Origin: Paenibacillus doosanensis
Lineage (GTDB): Bacteria > Bacillota > Bacilli > Paenibacillales > NBRC-103111
Direction: 5' to 3'
DNA length: 64,000 bases
Assembly: GCF_025060755.1 (NCBI RefSeq)
Contig: NZ_JANYUY010000017.1
Span: 1-64,000 of the forward strand
Position numbers and translations under genes: made by a program. Shown in pieces: positions 62,740-64,000 of this stretch (positions within the stretch are counted from its first letter, which is position 1; each line of letters opens with the position of its first letter). The notes under the pieces were generated by a model. That model worked only from the letters and a program-made list of their open reading frames with translations, was not told the origin of the DNA and ran no database searches.

Positions 62740-62805
62740 ATTATACAATTCACGCTTGCATTCTGCAAGTTTGTAATTGCAAATTGCAAGTACATAGAAT
62801 ATACT
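62740..62805. promoter_or_regulatory. Divergent promoters with overlapping HxlR-type operators
   Basis: Minus strand: TTGCAG (62763-62768), 17-bp spacer, TATAAT (62740-62745). Plus strand: TTGCAA (62777-62782), 17-bp spacer, TATACT (62800-62805). The palindromes CTTGCATTCTGCAAG (62755-62769) and TTGCAAATTGCAA (62777-62789) each cover one -35 box. Confidence 0.75.
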
Positions 62806-62864
62806 GAGTGTCAGGCATGATTCTTCATGCGCCTACTTAACTCCACTTGAAAGGAAGTTTACAA

Positions 62865-63284
62865 ATGAATGGTAATCATTTCAGCGTTGTGGAAGCCGGT
62901 CCTTTGAGCAATCTTTTGAATATGTCAAAGGACCCTGCTCCCGGTAAGTACTTTCTGAAAGACAGGCTTGGACTAACCGGTATGGAAGTTTCATTGAACC
63001 AACTGCCGGAGGGCGGCTCTATCCCGTTCTATCACACCCATCGCGAGAATGAGGAGCTATATCTTTTCATCGGCGGACGAGGTCAGTTTCAGGTGGACGG
63101 ACAGATTTTTGATGTGCAGGAAGGAACGGCTATTCGTGTTTCGCCTGAAGGCGAACGTACGCTTCGCAATAATGGTGCCGGCGATTTGTATTTCATCGTC
63201 ATTCAAGCCCAAGAGGGCAGTCTCCGTCAATGGGTGCAGACAGATGGCGTCATACTCGATAAACCAGTTACCTGGCAGAGATAG
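62865..63284 (+). CDS. Cupin-domain protein
   Basis: About 139 residues forming a single cupin barrel. Motif 1 is IPFYHTHRENEELYLFIGGRG (about 46-66; metal ligands His and Glu), motif 2 is VQEGTAIRVSPEGERTLRN. The conserved histidine of motif 2 is replaced by Glu/Arg, so metal binding may be partial. The start at 62865 follows AAAGGAAG; an upstream TTG (62847) is less likely. It is divergent from and probably controlled by the HxlR regulator. It may handle a reactive small molecule; the activity is unknown. Confidence 0.85.
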   Translation: MNGNHFSVVEAGPLSNLLNMSKDPAPGKYFLKDRLGLTGMEVSLNQLPEGGSIPFYHTHRENEELYLFIGGRGQFQVDGQIFDVQEGTAIRVSPEGERTLRNNGAGDLYFIVIQAQEGSLRQWVQTDGVILDKPVTWQR

Positions 63285-63294
63285 GATAAGAAGA

Positions 63295-63315
63295 AGAGGG
63301 GCTCGCCGCCCCTCT
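63295..63315 (+). terminator. Hairpin after cupin gene
   Basis: Stem AGAGGGGC / GCCCCTCT with loop TCGCC, 10 nt after the stop codon. The T-tract is weak. Confidence 0.5.
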
Positions 63316-63392
63316 GTGCTATTTCCGCCCATACATCGCCGATTTCATTGTCCTTCCGTACCAGGCGCCGACACGCTTGCAAAATCTTTTAT

Positions 63393-63734
63393 CTACAGCC
63401 TGCCGGAAGCCTGTCCGACCAGTGACACCAATTGCTCGGAATCAAACGTATCCCCTTTGCGCAGCTTCAATGTTTTTCTTTCCGGAGGACCTTCGAACAT
63501 GCCTTCAGGAAATTCTAAAGCCGAACAATTAAATATGGTAAAACTTACCGCTTCTTTCGATGTCGAGATGGCTGCGGCGTATTTTCCGTTTTTCAAAAAA
63601 TGGGGCTTCTTATATTGGATGCGTTCATGTACATTTGGAATCGCTTGACGGACCACTTCACGCAGACCGGCGGAAAGCTCCTTATGCCACGGTTCTTTTA
63701 ACGCTTCGATAAAATCGGTTACTTCCTGATTCAT
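63393..63734 (-). CDS. DUF1801/YdhG-like small protein
   Basis: A 113-residue cytosolic protein. VTDFIEALKEPWHKELSAGLREVV, then IQYKKPHFLKNGKYAAAISTSKEAVSFTIFNCS and a C-terminal LRKGDTFDSEQLVSLV match the DUF1801 (YdhG-like) fold, found across bacteria with no defined reaction. AAAGGAGCG precedes the ATG. It is a single gene. Nothing else is recognised between it and the window edge gene. Confidence 0.75.
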   Translation of the reverse strand: MNQEVTDFIEALKEPWHKELSAGLREVVRQAIPNVHERIQYKKPHFLKNGKYAAAISTSKEAVSFTIFNCSALEFPEGMFEGPPERKTLKLRKGDTFDSEQLVSLVGQASGRL

Positions 63735-63900
63735 TTTTTATTCGCTCCTTTAATGTAAAATGAAGGTCTATGAGGCGCATAGCGGCCTTCCCGCTTCCCT
63801 CCCTGAACTTCGCCGCTATATAGACGACGAACGGGAGACGGTTTAATCGACATCCATGCGATTTTTTTTGGGGGCAATTTTTTGCTAAATCAAACAATGA

Positions 63901-63929
63901 CAGCTCCGGGGCATTTCACCCGAGAGCTG
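63901..63929 (-). terminator. Possible terminator for the gene at the right edge
   Basis: Arms CAGCTC-CGGG / CCCG-a-GAGCTG around a short loop, followed on the minus strand by TCATTGTTTGATTT. It directly follows the partial CDS. Confidence 0.45.
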
Positions 63930-63936
63930 CCTTCTA

Positions 63937-64000
63937 TCAATTGTCTATGATTTCGTCTTGCTTCGTTCCGGTGAGTTTTCTTGTGATACCATCTGACAGG
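63937..64000 (-). CDS. 3' end of an unidentified CDS (truncated by window edge)
   Basis: Read on the minus strand the last 64 bases give …LSDGITRKLTGTKQDEIIDN then TGA at 63939-63937. A hairpin begins 8 nt later, which supports this as a real gene end. The family cannot be named from 20 residues. Confidence 0.35.
   Translation of the reverse strand, partial: LSDGITRKLTGTKQDEIIDN

Overview
The window looks like a chromosomal segment from a Paenibacillus-type Bacillota. The evidence is the moderate GC content, strong AGGAGG-type ribosome binding sites with frequent TTG and GTG starts, an SLH-anchored surface protein, LplA/LplB/LplC-type sugar ABC cassettes each driven by a YesM/YesN two-component pair, and a YjcZ-type tiny sporulation membrane protein. 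I see no rRNA, tRNA, IS element, prophage or CRISPR array.

Layout. 0-5 kb: a MarR-type repressor divergent from a nitroreductase with three near-identical operators, a MurF paralogue, an AlkZ-like DNA glycosylase, and a decayed second copy of the murF 5' end. 5-12 kb: a giant SLH surface protein with three 510-bp repeats, divergent from a STAND-type ATPase regulator. 12-16 kb: a phosphotransferase, a RibD/DHFR-fold reductase, a LarA-type nickel-dependent racemase and a cytochrome P450. 17-27 kb: three TetR regulators with related palindromic operators around an ABC export operon, a quinone-oxidoreductase-type gene, and a TetR/ABC-2 permease/rifamycin-phosphotransferase-like operon.

27-37 kb: a six-gene cassette (YesM kinase, YesN regulator, two permeases, binding protein, sulfatase) plus an AraC regulator. 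37-41 kb: a second, more typical rifamycin phosphotransferase, a nucleotidyltransferase and, between them, a promoter-terminator pair that may encode a small RNA. 41-45 kb: a two-gene azoline-forming (YcaO/E1-like) operon divergent from a YjcZ-like micropeptide. 45-51 kb: a NikABCDE/Opp-type transporter operon ending in an overlapping SAM methyltransferase. 51-54 kb: two SDR genes and a MerR regulator. 52.9-61.5 kb: a second six-gene cassette with the same order and orientation as the first. 61.7-64 kb: a universal stress protein, a HxlR regulator divergent from a cupin, and a DUF1801-type protein.

Three signals link genes beyond simple adjacency. (1) A 37-bp element with 32 identical positions lies upstream of both the nickel-dependent LarA gene and the Nik/Opp transporter operon, which are 35 kb apart; this suggests a shared metal-linked regulon. 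(2) The sulfatase/ABC/YesMN cassette occurs twice. (3) The TetR operators share one core, suggesting cross-talk among three drug-efflux-type loci. The least explained parts are the azole-type peptide operon, which has no obvious precursor, and the shared nickel-associated element.
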